The position numbers were made by a program, and so were the translations under genes. Shown one piece after another: positions 23,678 to 32,810 of a stretch of DNA of 62,844 nt. The notes beneath the pieces are model-generated. The model did no database searches and was not told the origin of the DNA. It saw nothing but the letters and a program-made list of their open reading frames with translations. The stretch is taken from NCBI GenBank assembly GCA_017541265.1, contig JAFXZK010000091.1, positions 1 to 62,844 of the forward strand, in the 5' to 3' direction. How positions within the stretch are numbered: the first letter of the stretch is position 1; each line of letters opens with the position of its first letter. Source of the stretch: Bacteroidaceae bacterium. Lineage in GTDB: Bacteria; Bacteroidota; Bacteroidia; Bacteroidales; Bacteroidaceae.

Positions 23678-24193
23678 TCAGTGCATTATCTTCCTGCGGT
23701 TGCGGATGATGATTTGCCCGTTTCGTGGCGTGATGATTCTGCGGCCTTGCAGGTCGAAGCACGCATCATCGTTTATCTCTTTTAGCTCATCGCTTTTCAG
23801 TTCATCGATGCCATCCTGGTCATCGGGCAGGAAGACGGCCGTATAGTGCAGGGCGGCAGTGGGGTAGAGGTCGTTGCCGCTGACGATGCCGTCCTCCTCC
23901 TGGGCACTCTCTGTGGTTGCCCAGAGGCGTATCTCGGCGAGTGGCGTGTCGGGCGTCACCATCTGTCCGTTCTCGTCGGCGAAGCCTGCGAAGCGAAAGC
24001 CCTCGTCGGCCTTCACCCAGGCATAGCATGAGGAGCGCCCCTCGGTGCCTGCAATGACCCATTTCGTCTCGATGCGGTCGCCATAGTCGGCTTCCGAGAG
24101 CGGTAGCCGCCAGTCGCCGGTGGCATAGACCTGACCTCCAGTGGTGGCGGTGATGATGACGTAGTACCAGTAGAAAAGAACTTTGGGAATCAT
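23678..24193 (-). CDS. Secreted protein with Bact_rpt-like domain and T9SS-like tail
   Basis: A 171-residue protein. After a weak hydrophobic leader (MIPKVLFYWYYVIITATTGG) comes a GGQVYA...FRFAGFADENG segment like the bacterial beta-repeat (InlB B-repeat/Bact_rpt) modules in Bacteroidota surface proteins. The C-terminus ACFDLQGRRIITPRNGQIII looks like the short T9SS-type sorting tail common in Prevotella. It starts 11 bases after the stop of the alpha/beta hydrolase on the same strand, so it could be a detached C-terminal part of that protein or a co-expressed partner. No catalytic motif seen. Confidence 0.6.
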   Translation of the reverse strand: MIPKVLFYWYYVIITATTGGQVYATGDWRLPLSEADYGDRIETKWVIAGTEGRSSCYAWVKADEGFRFAGFADENGQMVTPDTPLAEIRLWATTESAQEEDGIVSGNDLYPTAALHYTAVFLPDDQDGIDELKSDELKEINDDACFDLQGRRIITPRNGQIIIRNRRKIMH

Positions 24194-24204
24194 GGCTTGG
24201 TTGT

Positions 24205-25791
24205 TTATTCTTTATATCCTCCGAAAATCATCTTTACGAAAAACTCGGCACAGGACACGACGTGCTGGATGCCGAAAGTGGTCTGGCGCGTCTCGAACAC
24301 GCCCTGGCATTTGTCTTGCAGCCCATTGACGGCAGAGACGAGGTTGAGGTGGGGCACGACATCGTCGTTGGGGTGATAGTAGAGGATGACGTCGGCCTTG
24401 GGCGACCAGTCGCGTGTCAGGTCGCATTGCCCGAAGGCTTTCAGAAGCTTCTGTGAGAGGTCGGAGTTGAGGTCCTGAGCTTCGGGCGAGAGGATGCCTT
24501 GCATGTTGCCGCCGCAGGATTCCCTGATGGCACCGGCAATCTCCTCGCTCTCATATTCGTGCGAGCGTATCATGTCAATGATGCCTGCCTCGAGGAAAGC
24601 GTCCGAGAAGTATTCCTCCGCCTTCGTGTCGCCGAAGATGTCGGGGAAGCCTGACACCATGCCGATGATGAGCAGAGGTACGACCGAGGGCACGGAAACA
24701 TCATTCGTGAAGATGTAGTGCGAGAGCGTGGCCAGCGGGTTGTAGGCTCCGGCACAGGCACTGGTGCGCACCCAGTTGATGGCGTTGCGCTGCTCGTTGG
24801 TCAGGCGGGGGGAAGTTTCCACATACCGCTGGCAGGCCAGGATGATGGAGCCTCCCTGCGAGCTGCCGATGCCGTATGTCGGCAGCTGTGCCTGCGCGCA
24901 GTCCGTCTGGTGCAGGTCGCGCATCAGGTCGTGGGCAGCCAGCAGCATGTCCACGCTCTCCTCGGCCATGATGTCGGTGGCAATATAGGGGTGGTCCCAG
25001 TCCGTCGTGATGCCGCACCCCAGGTAGTCAGGCTCCACCATCACGGGTTTGTTCGAGGAGAACTTGAAGGAATAGCCGTCGAGAGGGTCGCTCGATGTAG
25101 GCCACTCGGAACGCTTGCACATTGTGTAATGAGAAGAAAAGAGGAAGTGGTCGGCAACGGATGGTCCGCCCTCGCCATCGGTAGGCACAGCCATCCAGCC
25201 CGACATCCAGAGTTCGCCGCCCTTTGGTGAGCGTGAGCGGTAGGCGATGCTGTAGCGCGAATCGCCCGACGAGCGGGTCATCGACATGAGGCGGTAACTG
25301 TAGTCCTTCGGGTGCGACGTGGGCATAAACATCCAGTCGCAGAAGGCCGATGCGTCGCGGACGGGAGCAAGCTCTCCGTTGCCTTCGTCGTCCACCTCTA
25401 TGCCAAGGTATCGGTCGCTGGCCAGGAAGCGGTAGTGGAAGGTGAAGGCACCCGGTGTCGTCTCGCTTGGCTTCATGTCCGTCGTGTTTGCCTCTGGGGA
25501 AAAGTTGACACGCCAGGAGAAGCTGCTGTAGTCCAGCTGCAGGATTGTCTCGTCCGAGTGGATGAAGCATGACATCTCCGGCGAGGTGGTGAAGATGGTG
25601 TCGTTCGTCACTACGCGCCAGTTTGCTGCCTCGCGCTCGTCGGCGGTCAGGGTGCCGTCCTTCATCAGGTACGCCCCTGTCCCCACATTGCGCAGGACGT
25701 ATTGCGCCCCAGGCAGCACGGCAATCTCATCGTTGGCCTTGCCCCCACTGACCAGCAGGAGCATGGCGAGTATCGTCAGGTGTCTTTTCAT
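24205..25791 (-). CDS. Secreted alpha/beta hydrolase (lipase/esterase-like)
   Basis: A 528-residue protein with signal peptide (MKRHLTILAMLLLVSGGKAN). Residues about 25-160 resemble a beta-trefoil-like ligand domain (AQYVLRNVGTGAYLMKDGTL). The catalytic domain has the nucleophile elbow GIGSSQGGS near residue 310, an acid in YYHPNDDVVPHLN and a His in FGIQHVVSC, which fits secretory lipases and peptidase-like esterases. The start codon directly abuts the stop of the 999-residue phosphoesterase and its stop lies 11 bases before the next gene, so this is the middle of an operon of secreted proteins. Confidence 0.75.
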   Translation of the reverse strand: MKRHLTILAMLLLVSGGKANDEIAVLPGAQYVLRNVGTGAYLMKDGTLTADEREAANWRVVTNDTIFTTSPEMSCFIHSDETILQLDYSSFSWRVNFSPEANTTDMKPSETTPGAFTFHYRFLASDRYLGIEVDDEGNGELAPVRDASAFCDWMFMPTSHPKDYSYRLMSMTRSSGDSRYSIAYRSRSPKGGELWMSGWMAVPTDGEGGPSVADHFLFSSHYTMCKRSEWPTSSDPLDGYSFKFSSNKPVMVEPDYLGCGITTDWDHPYIATDIMAEESVDMLLAAHDLMRDLHQTDCAQAQLPTYGIGSSQGGSIILACQRYVETSPRLTNEQRNAINWVRTSACAGAYNPLATLSHYIFTNDVSVPSVVPLLIIGMVSGFPDIFGDTKAEEYFSDAFLEAGIIDMIRSHEYESEEIAGAIRESCGGNMQGILSPEAQDLNSDLSQKLLKAFGQCDLTRDWSPKADVILYYHPNDDVVPHLNLVSAVNGLQDKCQGVFETRQTTFGIQHVVSCAEFFVKMIFGGYKE

Positions 25792-28791
25792 TTATTCTGT
25801 CTCCACGCTGCCGAGTTCCTGCACTTGGGTGTCTGAGAGGACTTTGTCCCAGAAGCGTATCTCGGCGGTTATAATGGGTTTCTCCTCGCCGTCGTTGTCG
25901 GCAAAGAAGAGGGCGCCGGTGGTGAGTTTCCAGTGTTCGTTGCAGGCATTGCTGCTTTGGCCAACCTTCGTGCCGTCGATATAGACCGTGCCGTAGCCAC
26001 TATCGACCACGAAGATGACGCGGTGCCACTTGCCTGCGGTCAGGCTGCCGTTGTAGCCCAAGCCATGCGAGCCGTTCAGTCCGACCTTGCCGTTCAGGAT
26101 GAAGAGACTGCCGTCCTTGGTGTTGGTGAGGTCGTTCTGCAGAAGGGGGCTGTAGCCGCTAATGTCGTTGGCGCGAATGTCCCACATGACGCTGTAGGTG
26201 TTCAGCTCATCCACACCGAGGTTGGTGGTCATCATCAGGCTATAACCAACGGGAATGGCGATGGCATCGTTGCCGTTGCGGGGGCCTGCTGCGGGTGTGA
26301 TACCGTCTCCCCCAACAGCGTAGGAGTAGGGAGTCACATGGCCTTTGACATGGGTGGTAGGCATCATGGAGGAAATCCCCTGCTGAGCGAAGAGGTCGTA
26401 AGGATTGTCGAATCTCCACCAGCCAATAGGCTCGGGCACGGGTTCTGGTTCCGGTGCTGCTTCGTCCGTGGCGGTGCCGAGCGTGAGGACTTGCTTGCTG
26501 CTGAGGGCCATGTCCCAGAAGCGGACTTCGGATGTCTCAACCCGATGCTCCTCGCCGTCGTTGTCGATGAAGAAGAGCGCGCCTGTACCCATCAGCCAAT
26601 GGTCGTTGTTGGCCGATGCTGCCTGTCCTATCTGACGACCATCCAAGTAGATGGTGGGCAGGTTGTTCCTGACTACAAAGACGACGCGGTGCCACTTGCC
26701 GGAGGTGAGGACGCCGTTATAGCCCAGGCCGTTGGAGTTCAGCCCAAGCTGCCCGTTCTTGATGAAGAAGCTGCCGTCCTTCGTGTTGGTGATGTCATTC
26801 TGGTAGATTGCCGTGTAGCCGTTGAGTTCTTCCGAGCGAATGTCGAACATGTAGGTGTAGCTGCTGAGGCTCTGCTCCTCGAGGTTGGAGGTCATCTTCA
26901 GGCCAGAGCCGATAGGGATGGTGATAGCTCCGTTGCCTTCTGCCTGACCTGCGACGGGTGTAATGCCAAAGGCGGAAAGGTCGTCGCCGAAGGTCATGCT
27001 TCCCGCCTTCAGGATTGCGCCCGTGAGGGTTGCTGTGCCAGTGCCGGCAAGCAGATTACTTGGGTCGTCGAACGTCCAGGTGCCGACAGCTTCGGGCACA
27101 GTTCCGTCGTCATTGAGTGTGGTGAAGGTGGCAGTGAGCGGCGTGGACTGGTTGTCCCAGGAGTCGTAGGCAATCACTTCCGCTGTGTATTCTGTGCCGG
27201 ATGTCAGGCCTCCCACGTCGCAGGAGAGGCGTTCGGGCATATCGGTGTTGAGGTAGAACTGCGAGAAGATGAAGGAACTCTTGACGACCGTGTTGCCTTT
27301 GCGCACGGTGACCTTGTAGCGGAAGACGCACTCGTTGTCGGTAGCCTGCGGGAAGGTAATCTTCACATCCTCGGCTGTCGGCTTCAGTGTGAGTGTGGCT
27401 TCGCTCCCAAACACAGGAGCCGGCAGTCCGTCGCGCAGAGGCACGTTGTTCGGGTTGTCGTCGGCATCGCGGATGTCGGCGTATTGGAACTGGCTGCCGT
27501 CGAAGGGAGCCTTCAGCACCCAGCGGTGCTCGGGGTCTATCTCCAAGTCGCGATAGGTGTCGTAGCGGCGAATCTCGATGTCGCCGTTAGGCTGCTCCAC
27601 GAGGATCATGCCTTCGGTGACGTCCTTGAAGCCTTCGGGGTGTATGCCTGCATCGACGGCTCCCGGATTGATTTCCGAATAGGTGATGCTGGCTGTGTTG
27701 ATGGCTGTGTAGTAGTTGTTGCGCGAGCTGTTGGGGTTGGCTCCTTGATGGATGCTGCGCGGGTCGCCAAGGGGATAATGGCTGTGACCGCCGAAGACGA
27801 CGACTTGCGGGTATTGGTTGAGGACAGGGTTCAGCACCTTCATTGCCCAGGCTGCGCCCTCAATCTCGCCCCAGGAGCTGTAGCAAGTCCAGCGGGGCGG
27901 CACATGCGTGAAAACGAAGATGGGCTTGCCGGGAGCATCCTCTGCTGCTTGTCTGAGGTAGCGCTTCAGGGTGTTGACTACAGTGCTTGGGTAGGAAGCC
28001 GTGCCATTCGAAGGGTTGTCGTCGTTGTTGGCACCGCCACGGACACTTATCAAGATGAAAGGATAGCCCTTGATGAGGACATATTGGTCGAGGGGATAAA
28101 GCTTGTTGCCGTTTAGCTTCTTCAGTCCGCTCTTGAAGTTTGTCTGTCCGCTGCTGTTGTAGTTGTCGTGATTGCCCATCGTGAAGAGGAAGTTGTCAAC
28201 GGGGTTGATGAAGTTCTCGCTGTTGCCGAAGAGCTGCACGAACTCCGTGTACTGCCCTGTGTCGCCGTGGTCGGTGAGGTCGCCCACGACGGCGATGGCG
28301 TCGAGCTTGCCTTTGCCCGTCAGCCTTTTGAGTGTATTAGAAACCTTCTCCGCATACCTTCCGCCATAGCTGTTGCCAACATGTGTATCTGAGATAACGG
28401 CAAAGGCGAGGCGGGCTTCCTGCTTGACGGTGATGAGCAGGGGACGGAAGTCCTTGCTGCGAACTGCGATAATGGCTGTGCGAGCCTCTTCGCCTGTGTT
28501 CTCTGTTACGGTCAGGGTGAGTGTCTTGTCCGTGTATGAAGCCTGGCACCAGTCGGCGTCGCAGCTGACGGTGGCATCCTGATTGGTCTCAATCTCGATG
28601 GTCTCTGTCGCGGCAGCGAAGGGAAGGGAGATGACACCATCGACAATCTTGTCGGCAGTGAAGGTGGCTGCACCAGGGGTTGCCAGCGAGCCGACGAGAT
28701 ATGTCTGTGCCCATATCATTGAACATTGAACATTGAACATTGAACATGGGGCGAGGAACAATGCCATTATAAGGAGAATATGCTTTTTCAT
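25792..28791 (-). CDS. Secreted calcineurin-like phosphoesterase with BACON, FN3 and two LamG domains
   Basis: A 999-residue protein. Order: signal peptide; BACON-like beta-sandwich (about 45-125, DADWCQASYTDKTLTLTV); metallophosphatase (about 133-400) with the metal motifs SDTHVG, VGDLTDHGD, MGNHDN, FTHVPP and GGHSH intact; an FN3-like domain (about 480-560); then two related LamG/concanavalin-type domains (about 575-765 and 795-990) sharing GKWHRV(V/I)FVV and TGALFF(I/A)DNDGEE. The LamG pair probably binds polysaccharide and the enzyme could act on phosphorylated glycans or lipids. A 7-base tandem repeat lies in the signal peptide coding region. First gene of the operon with the alpha/beta hydrolase. 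Confidence 0.88.
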   Translation of the reverse strand: MKKHILLIMALFLAPCSMFNVQCSMIWAQTYLVGSLATPGAATFTADKIVDGVISLPFAAATETIEIETNQDATVSCDADWCQASYTDKTLTLTVTENTGEEARTAIIAVRSKDFRPLLITVKQEARLAFAVISDTHVGNSYGGRYAEKVSNTLKRLTGKGKLDAIAVVGDLTDHGDTGQYTEFVQLFGNSENFINPVDNFLFTMGNHDNYNSSGQTNFKSGLKKLNGNKLYPLDQYVLIKGYPFILISVRGGANNDDNPSNGTASYPSTVVNTLKRYLRQAAEDAPGKPIFVFTHVPPRWTCYSSWGEIEGAAWAMKVLNPVLNQYPQVVVFGGHSHYPLGDPRSIHQGANPNSSRNNYYTAINTASITYSEINPGAVDAGIHPEGFKDVTEGMILVEQPNGDIEIRRYDTYRDLEIDPEHRWVLKAPFDGSQFQYADIRDADDNPNNVPLRDGLPAPVFGSEATLTLKPTAEDVKITFPQATDNECVFRYKVTVRKGNTVVKSSFIFSQFYLNTDMPERLSCDVGGLTSGTEYTAEVIAYDSWDNQSTPLTATFTTLNDDGTVPEAVGTWTFDDPSNLLAGTGTATLTGAILKAGSMTFGDDLSAFGITPVAGQAEGNGAITIPIGSGLKMTSNLEEQSLSSYTYMFDIRSEELNGYTAIYQNDITNTKDGSFFIKNGQLGLNSNGLGYNGVLTSGKWHRVVFVVRNNLPTIYLDGRQIGQAASANNDHWLMGTGALFFIDNDGEEHRVETSEVRFWDMALSSKQVLTLGTATDEAAPEPEPVPEPIGWWRFDNPYDLFAQQGISSMMPTTHVKGHVTPYSYAVGGDGITPAAGPRNGNDAIAIPVGYSLMMTTNLGVDELNTYSVMWDIRANDISGYSPLLQNDLTNTKDGSLFILNGKVGLNGSHGLGYNGSLTAGKWHRVIFVVDSGYGTVYIDGTKVGQSSNACNEHWKLTTGALFFADNDGEEKPIITAEIRFWDKVLSDTQVQELGSVETE
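28719..28747. repeat. Heptanucleotide tandem repeat in signal-peptide codons
   Basis: Four TTCAATG units (minus strand), giving protein CSMFNVQCSM near residue 16-25 of the phosphoesterase. Seven is not a multiple of three, so slippage would switch the gene off. Confidence 0.75.
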
Positions 28792-28865
28792 TGTTTTAGT
28801 CTTTAATTATCATATTGTCGTTATTTCGTTATGACGTTATTCCGTTATAACGTCTCTGTTCTCTA

Positions 28866-29600
28866 TCATGGGATAGCCACTTTCACTGTCTTCTGCGGCA
28901 GCTTCACCATATAAACGCCTGTGGGCAGGGAAACGGTGCGCGGCATTTCCTCGCCTTCGGCATTGAACAGTTGCCAATCCGTGCTTCCGCTCACAGAGAT
29001 GCGCCTGCCCTTTATGCGGATAACGGCATTGTCTGTCTTGGGGGCGGAGCCGATGCCTGTCTCAATCTCGACGGGGAAGAACTTCCAGCCGATGATGGAC
29101 TTGCTCTCGCCCGATTCGGGGTAGGCAAACTCTTCTTCTCCTGTCAGGATCAGGCAACGGTTCACGCCGTCGTCCTCCACGCTCTCCAGCTTGAAGGCAT
29201 TGTCGCCGAGGGACGTAGCGGTGAACCCTGGCGTAGCAAGATAAGTGAGCTGAGTGGCGTTGATGTCGTCGGTGCTGACAGATGCACTGTTGATTTGCTG
29301 TCCTGTGGCACGGTTGGTGATGACGACCTTGCCGTCCTCGCCTGCCGTCAGCTTCCATTGGGAGTGAAGCTCTTCTGTTTCTGTCGGCAGCAGGAAGATT
29401 GTGCTATAATACACACAAAGAGGCGTCATGCCGTTGCAATCCGTCATGGCGTGGTCCTCCATTCCGGGCAGGGCGCAGCAGATGCGGTACCAGCACGTCT
29501 CCTCTTCATTGCTCAATTGCAGCTCGGAGTCAAACTCCTGGGCGCTTGCCGACAGGGAAACCAGCAAGGCAAGCCCCGTGAAAAAGGTTTTGTAGGTCAT
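28866..29600 (-). CDS. Secreted protein with T9SS-like tail, possible ricin-like fold
   Basis: A 244-residue protein: signal peptide (MTYKTFFTGLALLVSLSASA), a beta-rich body containing QWKLTAGEDGKVVITNRATG and NAFKLESVEDDGVNRCLILT, which resembles the RICIN/QXW-type ligand domains (also seen at the N-terminus of the hydrolase at 24205), and a C-terminal GRRISVSGSTDWQLFNAEGE with GVYMVKLPQKTVKVAIP, a T9SS sorting-tail pattern. It begins 5 bases after the GH30 gene, so it is co-transcribed with it and may help the enzyme bind its glycan. No enzyme motif. Confidence 0.6.
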   Translation of the reverse strand: MTYKTFFTGLALLVSLSASAQEFDSELQLSNEEETCWYRICCALPGMEDHAMTDCNGMTPLCVYYSTIFLLPTETEELHSQWKLTAGEDGKVVITNRATGQQINSASVSTDDINATQLTYLATPGFTATSLGDNAFKLESVEDDGVNRCLILTGEEEFAYPESGESKSIIGWKFFPVEIETGIGSAPKTDNAVIRIKGRRISVSGSTDWQLFNAEGEEMPRTVSLPTGVYMVKLPQKTVKVAIP

Positions 29601-29605
29601 AGGTA

Positions 29606-31036
29606 TTAGGGTTTATAGTTGTTGTTTGTCTGCAAAATGACGAGTGTGGTGATTGACTGTTTGGGCAGGGCGACACTTAAGGTGTTCCCCTTTATGCTGA
29701 TGCCATCCTCAACGACAGCCATGTTCTCATTGGCCGAGGTACGGTATGCCTTGCAATCATCAATTCGTGAAATCGTGAAATTGTCGAATGTAATGTTGTG
29801 GACGGCCTCTTTTCCTTCGTTCAATAGTACCAATGTCAACGTGTCGCGACTGGCGCTGATGGCTGCCAACGCCTGCGGACATTCTGTGGCAAGGATGTCG
29901 TAGCCCCTTTTGATGAAGCGGCTGCACTGCTGCCTGACGTAGTAGTTCTTCACTTTTGCATAGGTTTGGTTCCGGAAGCTGCCGTTTATGGTACACCATT
30001 GGTCGCCCCATTCTTCCATGTACTGCCAGTCGCACCAAGCCTCGGGCTGTAGGTGACGGACATCATCCATCAAGCGTTGAGCCATCCTCAGGTTGCCGTG
30101 AAGCCCCCTCCCGCCAGAGCCTGTCTCGCTCATCCAGAGGGGTATTGCGGCCTGTCGTGTCAGTTGGTGCAGGCGGTCGCGAAGGTCATTGTCCGCTTGA
30201 TAAGTGTGGGTGTTCCATTGTCCCACGAGTGGCAGTACGCCGGCCTTGCGATATGCCTCGAACGCTTTCACGGAGTGGGCCACGCTTGTCTCGTCGGAGG
30301 CAGAGATGATGGTGCTGAGGCCTGACTCCTTGAGAACGGGAGCCAGCACGCGCAGGAAGGCAATCTGCGACTGGTAGTCGAAGTGGCAACCCTCCTGTGA
30401 GCCGCCCTGATACCAATAGTTGGTTGCCGATTCGTTGAAAGGTTCCAGCGTCTTGAACTCGATGCCATACACATCTTTATAATGTTTGCACACGTCCACA
30501 AGATAGTGGGCGAACTCCTCGTAGAACTCAGGCTTCAGGTTGTCCTTGCTGCCATCGGCATTGCCGCCCACGCAGCCGCTCCAAGTCATGTAGTAGGGCG
30601 CAGAGTTGCTGAATGCCTCGAACACGGCATCAGGCCGCTTCTCCCTGATTTTGAGCATTATCTTGCGCTGTGCTGCGTCGCGCTCCCAGTGATACTGGTC
30701 GCCGCTGAAGTCCTTGAAGCCCTCCATCTCGGCGCGTAGTCCCTTGCCCTTCCCCATGTGGTGAAGGGTGCAGTGGCGGTTCTCCGGGTCGTCGCCGCCC
30801 CCGATGTTGTAGCGGAAGTGGCTGTAGTTGAGACCCTCGGGGCTGACGAGCCACTCGATGATTTCGTCAATCTTCTCATCATCCCACTTGCCGCATTGCC
30901 CGGCCCACCAGCAGAGCGACACGCCCCAGCCGTCCCAGTGCTGCCGCACCTGTCTGGCATCTACCGTATAGCTGACGGTGGCAGCCTTTGCGACACCCGC
31001 AAAGAAAAGAATCAGTGACAGAAGATACTTGCTCAT
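29606..31036 (-). CDS. GH30 glycosidase (endo-beta-1,6-galactanase-like)
   Basis: A 476-residue secreted enzyme with signal peptide (MSKYLLSLILFFAGVAKA), a (beta/alpha)8 GH30 domain and the accompanying C-terminal beta-domain. The N-terminal DGWGVSLCWWA and YNIGGG are typical of the beta-1,6-galactanase subgroup. The acid/base Glu is in LEPFNES (about residue 201) and the nucleophile in LWMSETGSGG (about 303). It would cut beta-1,6-linked galactan side chains such as those of arabinogalactan; beta-glucosylceramidase-type activity is the alternative. A -7 box (TATCTTTG) lies at 31068-31061. Co-transcribed with the gene at 28866. Confidence 0.88.
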   Translation of the reverse strand: MSKYLLSLILFFAGVAKAATVSYTVDARQVRQHWDGWGVSLCWWAGQCGKWDDEKIDEIIEWLVSPEGLNYSHFRYNIGGGDDPENRHCTLHHMGKGKGLRAEMEGFKDFSGDQYHWERDAAQRKIMLKIREKRPDAVFEAFSNSAPYYMTWSGCVGGNADGSKDNLKPEFYEEFAHYLVDVCKHYKDVYGIEFKTLEPFNESATNYWYQGGSQEGCHFDYQSQIAFLRVLAPVLKESGLSTIISASDETSVAHSVKAFEAYRKAGVLPLVGQWNTHTYQADNDLRDRLHQLTRQAAIPLWMSETGSGGRGLHGNLRMAQRLMDDVRHLQPEAWCDWQYMEEWGDQWCTINGSFRNQTYAKVKNYYVRQQCSRFIKRGYDILATECPQALAAISASRDTLTLVLLNEGKEAVHNITFDNFTISRIDDCKAYRTSANENMAVVEDGISIKGNTLSVALPKQSITTLVILQTNNNYKP

Positions 31037-31188
31037 GTAGGTTTGATGACTTTTCGCCTACAAAGATACGAATTATTTTGTTTATTCTTTACTTGTATTG
31101 AAAAAATCGCATACCATTTGTTCAATCGCTCCTCGAACGAGGCTCCCCGAAAGAGTTTATGTGCAAATGGCATGAAGGATTCCTCGAA

Positions 31189-32766
31189 TCAGAACCCTGA
31201 CCAGAACTGACGCCAGTACTTACGGGCGAGTTCGTCCCAACGACCGACGGTGGCATTGAAGAAATCGGCGGTGTAGCCATTGAGGAAAGCTGTCCGCTCC
31301 TTCTCGTCGGTGCTCCACCAGGTTCGTTCCACGAAGGGCTGTTCACGCTCTGCTTTTTCGAGGAAGTATTGTTGTGCCGCCTGCAAGGATTGGCGCGTTT
31401 GTCCCCATTTCAACGAGGAGATGCGGTTGGCTTCGCGGTAATGCCAGAGGGCGGCATCGTCGCGTTTGCGGTGCTGACCGCAGATGCCGAGCATCATGGG
31501 CAGTTCGGTGTTGCCTGCGAAGACTGGGAAGCGGGGCGACTGTCCCGGATTGTCGAGCGCTATCCAAGCCACGCCGCCAATCGCGTCGGGCATCCACGAG
31601 CGCAGCTGGATGACGGTGCTGTAGGCGCACCACGACACGCTGACGGTGCGGATGTTCGCCATCGTCGAGTCGTTCAGCAAACCGGCATAGCGGCGTATCT
31701 CGTCGGGACGCATCCACGGGTTGCTAATCGAGGGCTTGCCTCCCTTGAGCTTCACCCCATCGCCATCCTTCGCGAGGGAGTCGATGCGGCAGGACAGGCT
31801 TTGCTCCGTGCCTTCGTAGTAGGAGCCGAGGAGCTTGGAAACAGTCTGGACGGAAAGCTTCTCTTTCGGCTTTACCGAAAGTGGAAGCTCTTCGAGGTCG
31901 TTGGTAAACCCGGCATCGGGAGCCAGCTGCTACATGATGAATAGTTCGCGCACGCTGTAGTTCTTCGGCTCGTCGAAGTAATTGCCGCCCGAGTAGGCTT
32001 TCCAGAAGGAGAACTCGCCCTTGCCGTCCCACAGGTTGAGCTGCCTGGCGACGGAGAAGACGTTGTCCGAAGCCATGAAGTGGTCGGTGTCGGAGAGGTC
32101 GAGCCTGCCGATGCGCGAGATGTTTGCGCTGACCGCAACCTCGTCGTCCGGGATGCGCTGGGCTGCCCACACGCCGCCTTTTTGCTTCGGCCCTTCGCCG
32201 AACACCTCGAATATCCACACCTCGGCGGGGTCGGCAATGGTGAGGCACTCGCCACTGTCGCCGTAGCCGTATTGTTTGATGAGACTGCCCATGAGGCGAA
32301 TGGCTTCGCGTGCCGTCGTGCAACGTTGCAGGGCGACGCGTTGCAGCTCCTCGATGAGGAAGAGTCCCTCCTTGTTCTGCAGGGTGTCGCGACCGCTGAT
32401 GGTCGTCTCGCCCATCGCCAGCTGCCTCTCGTTGAGGCAGGGGTAGGCCGTGTTGAGGAAGCGGTAGGTGTGGCGTGCCTGCGGGATGGTTCCTTTTTCC
32501 TTCACGCCAGTCATGTCCTTCTGGTGCTCGGTGTGCATCAGCCCCTCGTAGATGCTCATGATGGTGTCGCGAGGATAGTCCTTGGCTGGCTCAATGCTCA
32601 TCCAAGTGCGATACCAGGAGTCGCAGGTGTGGCTCGTCATCACGGAGCCGTCCACGGAAGCCTTCTTGCCCACCATGATGCTGGTGCAGGCATCCCGTTC
32701 TGTCTGTGCCATTGTACATAGGCTGCCCAGACAAAGTATTACCAATACATAAATAGCTCTTTTCAT
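31189..32766 (-). pseudogene. C69 family dipeptidase, interrupted by one in-frame TAG
   Basis: The frame from 32766 encodes a signal peptide and then QTERDACTSIMVGKKASVDG, where C27 would be the N-terminal nucleophile of the self-processing C69 (Ntn-hydrolase, PepD-like) family. A TAG at 31932-31930 stops it after 278 residues. The same frame continues without any other stop for 246 more codons (QLAPDAGFTNDLEEL to YWRQFWSGF), which is the normal C-terminal half, and the total of about 525 residues is normal for the family. So there is a single nonsense codon: a recent loss, read-through, or a sequence error. It lies upstream of GH30 and is separated from it by a promoter. Confidence 0.8.
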
Positions 32767-32810
32767 AGATGTTTGAAGTTAAATGTTCTGCGCATGACAG
32801 CAACGCTTGT

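Noticed and set aside
25933-28116. Long plus-strand ORF (727 codons).
   Set aside because: It is antisense to a protein with intact metallophosphatase and LamG motifs; its own translation has no recognisable domain.
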